Of a stretch of DNA of 64,000 nucleotides, positions 61,530-64,000 are shown piece by piece. Each line of letters opens with the position of its first letter. Within the stretch, counting starts at the first letter, position 1. The stretch lies in NCBI RefSeq assembly GCF_007830235.1, contig NZ_VLKI01000016.1, forward strand, positions 1 to 64,000, written 5' to 3'. The position numbers and the translations under genes are program-made. The DNA is from Cytobacillus oceanisediminis. Lineage in GTDB: Bacteria; Bacillota; Bacilli; Bacillales; Cytobacillaceae. A model generated the notes under the pieces. That model worked only from the letters and a program-made list of their open reading frames with translations, made no database searches and was not told the origin of the DNA.

Positions 61530-61859
61530 ATGAAAGAGCTAACATCCATGGAAGAAGTGCAGGAATTCATCCAGAATCACGAACTTAGCTTTATTTATGT
61601 GTTAACTGATAGCTGAAGTGTCTGCCATGGTTTGCTTCCTCAGGTTGAGGAAGTATTAAAAGAATATCCCCGTATTGAAGCTGGCCTCGTTAATGCGGGC
61701 AAGGTAACGGAAATAGCCGGTTTTCTCATGGCTTTCACAGTACCTGTCATTGTGTTATACCTGGATGGAAGAGAGGCTTTAAGGGAAGCCCGCTTTGTTC
61801 CGATAGAAAAGCTTCGGGAAGATTTGCAGAGGATTTATGAAGGAGTCTTTGGTGAATAG
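61530..61859 (+). CDS. Thioredoxin-like protein with in-frame TGA at the first active-site Cys position (candidate selenoprotein)
   Basis: 109 aa if TGA at 61614-61616 (codon 29) is read through; AAAGGG/GGTGGAG precede ATG 61530. Before it is LTSMEEVQEFIQNHELSFIY; after it SVCHGLLPQVEEVLKEYP and a thioredoxin-like fold with the cis-Pro FTVPVIVLYLDG. Homologues, as I recall them, have CSVC at this place, so the TGA replaces the first Cys of CxxC, giving UxxC. A hairpin of SECIS type follows (61635-61653). The downstream part has no other stop and ends in TAG. The alternative is a recent nonsense mutation of TGC/TGT. Selenocysteine genes (selA, selB, selC) would lie outside the window. A TATAAT stretch at 61489-61494 may be the promoter. 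Confidence 0.6.
61635..61653 (+). promoter_or_regulatory. Candidate bacterial SECIS hairpin
   Basis: CTTCCTCA at 61635-61642 pairs perfectly with TGAGGAAG at 61646-61653 around the loop GGT. The loop begins 26 bases after the TGA and its first base is G. Bacterial SECIS elements need a stem-loop about 16-37 bases downstream of the UGA with a G at the start of the loop; this fits. Confidence 0.5.
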
Positions 61860-61865
61860 AAATAC

Positions 61866-61897
61866 AAAAAGGGACTGCCAATGGCAATCCCCTTTTT
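61866..61897. terminator. Bidirectional terminator before the Vpr-like gene
   Basis: GGGACTGCC pairs with GGCAATCCC (one mismatch) with A and T tracts, between the thioredoxin-like gene and the convergent protease. Confidence 0.8.
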
Positions 61898-61898
61898 T

Positions 61899-64000
61899 CT
61901 AGCGGTTATAGTCAATAACATATAGGTATGGAATACGGATATCCCCTTGAGTTGAAGTTACGTTGATATATCCGCTCATAAATTCAGGAGTTCCTTGCTG
62001 TCCTGGTCCCTGGCTGCCGCGGTTTCGAACCGTGACCGTAACTTCTTTGCTTTCCTTTGGATTAAGAGTAACTTCATTGGAATTTATACTTAAGTTTTCA
62101 TCACTATTAATCGTATATATCTGCTCTTGGTCAGAGGAATTAACCAAAGTAAAGGCTATTTGATAGGTTTGCTCCCCTGCAGGACGCACAAGCCCAAAGC
62201 TCAATGATGATGGAAATGCCATTGCAGCCGGTTCCATCGCTTGGCCAAGATCGATAAGGCCAGAGCCAACTTTTAGTGGATCTGATACATCTGTATCAGG
62301 AATCACACTGCCTTCCACATCATTTGCTGTTCCCATCAAGGCAGCTTTCACTTCTGCCGGCCCCCACCCTAACCCTTTTTCCTTGCTATTAGCCAGAAGA
62401 ACAGCGGCGGCTCCGGCTACATGAGGACTAGCCATTGACGTACCCTGATAAAGCTCATAGCCTCCACCAACAACCGAAGAGTAAATATTTACACCAGGCG
62501 CTGCTACATCAGGCTTTAACTGATAATTTGGCGTTGGACCCCATGAACTGAAATTGGCTAGTAAATTTGGAGTTGTTTCCACTTCAGTTAATGGATATGT
62601 GATCGTTACGCTACGGTTTTCAGAACTGTCTATTAGCTCATTACCAGCACTATTTCCAATCATAACTGCTGGTATTAATGCTCCGTCAGATGACATTGGA
62701 ATCGGTTCTTCCACACCGTCCAACTGATAAATAATGGCTCCAGCTGCTCCGGCCGCTGCAGCATTGTTAATCTTTTCTGCAAATGTACAATTGCCTCTCT
62801 GAATAAGGGCAAGTTTTCCTTCAAGAGGTTTTCCGCTTATTGGAGAACAAGCAAGCTTATCTCCTCCTGCATGATCTGCCCAAACGGTATATTCACCAGA
62901 TAATGCTTTTGTTACTTTACCTCCAGCAGTTCCGGTTGTCGCAACTGTTTTTCCTTCTTCCAATGCTTCCGATTCAAGGAACATCGCAAATGAACGGCTA
63001 TTGGTAGTCGCTGCTAAAGTGATTACCTTATCGGCAGTACCCGGAGATCCTACTGTATAGTATCCTGGTCCTTCGTTCCCCGCCGAAATGGCAACTACGA
63101 CTCCAGCATCAACTGCTGCGTTTACAGTCATGTCCAGCAAATCTGCACCCTTGTGAGGTGTTCCGCCCAAACTAAGGTTCAAAACATCCATGCCGTCTTT
63201 AACTGCTTCTTCGACTGCTTTCGCGATAAACAAACTCTTTGCATTTTCTACATTGCCTGGGAAAACATTATAATTTCCTATGTAGGCAGCAGGTGCTACT
63301 CCACTTAGAGGTTTGTCACCCAGTTCAGGTATTGTTCCTGCTTTACCAGCAATTGTGCCTGCCACATGCGTTCCATGGCTATCAACCGCTTCAGGAGTCT
63401 GCCAAGGCTCCTGGTGGAAAACCTTTGCAACTATTACTTTATTGCTTGTGAATTCTGCTGCTCCTTTAGGATAGCCAGTTGGCGCTTCCATTCCTTCATT
63501 TGCCTTAAGGAATTCATGTTTTTGGTCAATTCCAGAATCGATTACCCCCACTTTCATGCCCTCACCAGCACCTGCCTGGCCGCCAAGCGCATTCCAAACT
63601 GGTTCAACATTGATTAAAGAAGTACTATCACTCATTGCCTTTTGATAGGTTCCGCTATAACCTGTTTTTAAAGCACCCGGTCCACGGCTTACTTCCTTTA
63701 GGGAAATTCCATTAAGCTTTATACCCACACCATTAAACGTAACAGCATATTCTGTTACAACTTCAACTTGCGGAAACTGTTTTGCCAGCCATTTTATATA
63801 ATTCTCACGTTGTGCTTGAAGTCTTTTGCCATACTTATTTGCGGCTGGGGAATTGAGATTTACCTTTTGACCCTTTGAGGGTTTCGTCGATTCATAGCCG
63901 CTGATTGATCCATCATAGGAAGCAATCGGTGCATCACCAAATTGTACAAATGCATAATTGCTGTCCTCTTGATTCGCTAATGTTGCCCGATCGTCATTGA
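61899..64000 (-). CDS. Vpr-type S8 subtilase, 5' end beyond the window
   Basis: About 700 residues are visible; the frame is open through base 64000. From the visible end: propeptide region (inhibitor I9-like, YIKWLAKQFPQVEVVTEYAV), catalytic Asp (GVIDSGIDQKHEF), His (DSHGTHVAGTIAG), a PA domain (LALIQRGNCTFAEKINNAAA), Ser (YQGTSMASPHVAGAAA) and a C-terminal Fn3-like domain (VRPAGEQTYQIAFTLVNSSD). This is the order of the minor extracellular protease Vpr. It is secreted and degrades proteins. Signal peptide and start lie outside. Confidence 0.93.
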   Translation of the reverse strand, partial: NDDRATLANQEDSNYAFVQFGDAPIASYDGSISGYESTKPSKGQKVNLNSPAANKYGKRLQAQRENYIKWLAKQFPQVEVVTEYAVTFNGVGIKLNGISLKEVSRGPGALKTGYSGTYQKAMSDSTSLINVEPVWNALGGQAGAGEGMKVGVIDSGIDQKHEFLKANEGMEAPTGYPKGAAEFTSNKVIVAKVFHQEPWQTPEAVDSHGTHVAGTIAGKAGTIPELGDKPLSGVAPAAYIGNYNVFPGNVENAKSLFIAKAVEEAVKDGMDVLNLSLGGTPHKGADLLDMTVNAAVDAGVVVAISAGNEGPGYYTVGSPGTADKVITLAATTNSRSFAMFLESEALEEGKTVATTGTAGGKVTKALSGEYTVWADHAGGDKLACSPISGKPLEGKLALIQRGNCTFAEKINNAAAAGAAGAIIYQLDGVEEPIPMSSDGALIPAVMIGNSAGNELIDSSENRSVTITYPLTEVETTPNLLANFSSWGPTPNYQLKPDVAAPGVNIYSSVVGGGYELYQGTSMASPHVAGAAAVLLANSKEKGLGWGPAEVKAALMGTANDVEGSVIPDTDVSDPLKVGSGLIDLGQAMEPAAMAFPSSLSFGLVRPAGEQTYQIAFTLVNSSDQEQIYTINSDENLSINSNEVTLNPKESKEVTVTVRNRGSQGPGQQGTPEFMSGYINVTSTQGDIRIPYLYVIDYNR

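Overview
The window looks like a chromosomal segment of a spore-forming, Bacillaceae-type Firmicute. The evidence is strong AGGAGG-type ribosome sites, frequent TTG/GTG starts, spore germination genes (cwlJ remnant, gerQ), a gamma-type spore protein gene, bacillithiol synthesis (yojF-bshB2), the ung-ywdI-ywdK-gerQ neighbourhood of Bacillus, and a perfect ParB-binding parS site that suggests an origin-proximal position. Several intergenic repeat families resemble those I associate with Cytobacillus/Mesobacillus-like genomes. The genus is not certain. No rRNA, tRNA or CRISPR array was recognised.

Layout: 1-98 is the start of an IS1182-type transposase. 379-3269 (mixed strands) holds a frameshifted cwlJ behind an apparently intact sigma-E-like promoter, then gerQ, ywdK, ywdI, a hypothetical gene containing parS, and ung. 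3487-6611 holds a YflT-like stress gene and a molybdopterin cofactor block (moeB, moaD, moaE, mobA). 7285-15284 holds an exported amidase, pdxK, yojF-bshB2 and a large secreted amylase/pullulanase-type enzyme behind two catabolite-type operators. 15330-26362 holds an SRPBCC protein, IS605-like and other repeat remnants, a Crp/Fnr regulator, a complete clade II nitrous oxide reduction operon (cytochrome c, nosZ, nosB-like, nosD, nosY, nosF, an unusual lipoprotein) and an ABC exporter operon with its own TetR regulator. 26389-43633 is mostly ordinary metabolism and transport: sugar dehydrogenase, HAD phosphatase, AlkD, BCCT and AtoE transporters, a three-gene ABC exporter, YjiH, a tandem P-loop ATPase, YbaK, Ugd and an alpha-glucosidase. 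43776-48030 holds a TrxB-like reductase and a chromosomal ParM/ParR-type actin segregation pair with two clusters of about 20-bp iterons upstream. 48427-64000 holds a diguanylate cyclase, peptide transporter, cupin, metalloproteases, amino-acid oxidoreductases, transporters, a methyltransferase, a thioredoxin-like gene with in-frame TGA, and a Vpr-type subtilase cut by the window edge.

How genes work together: the nos genes overlap at ATGA/ATTGA junctions and sit behind a GTGA-N6-TCAC box, so anaerobic N2O respiration is probably controlled by the adjacent Crp/Fnr protein. Moco genes supply cofactor for molybdoenzymes outside the window. The amylase and the intracellular alpha-glucosidase share the same operator type and would degrade alpha-glucans outside and then inside the cell.

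Most interesting points: (1) a thioredoxin-like gene whose first active-site cysteine codon is TGA, followed at the right distance by a bacterial-SECIS-like hairpin; (2) a chromosomal ParMR system with a split iteron centromere; (3) at least four intergenic arrays of short motifs at about 20-21 bp periodicity, each with its own core; (4) a nos-operon lipoprotein that seems to join a copper-chaperone-like domain to a SurA/PrsA-like helical domain; (5) an IS605-type right end without its tnpB.
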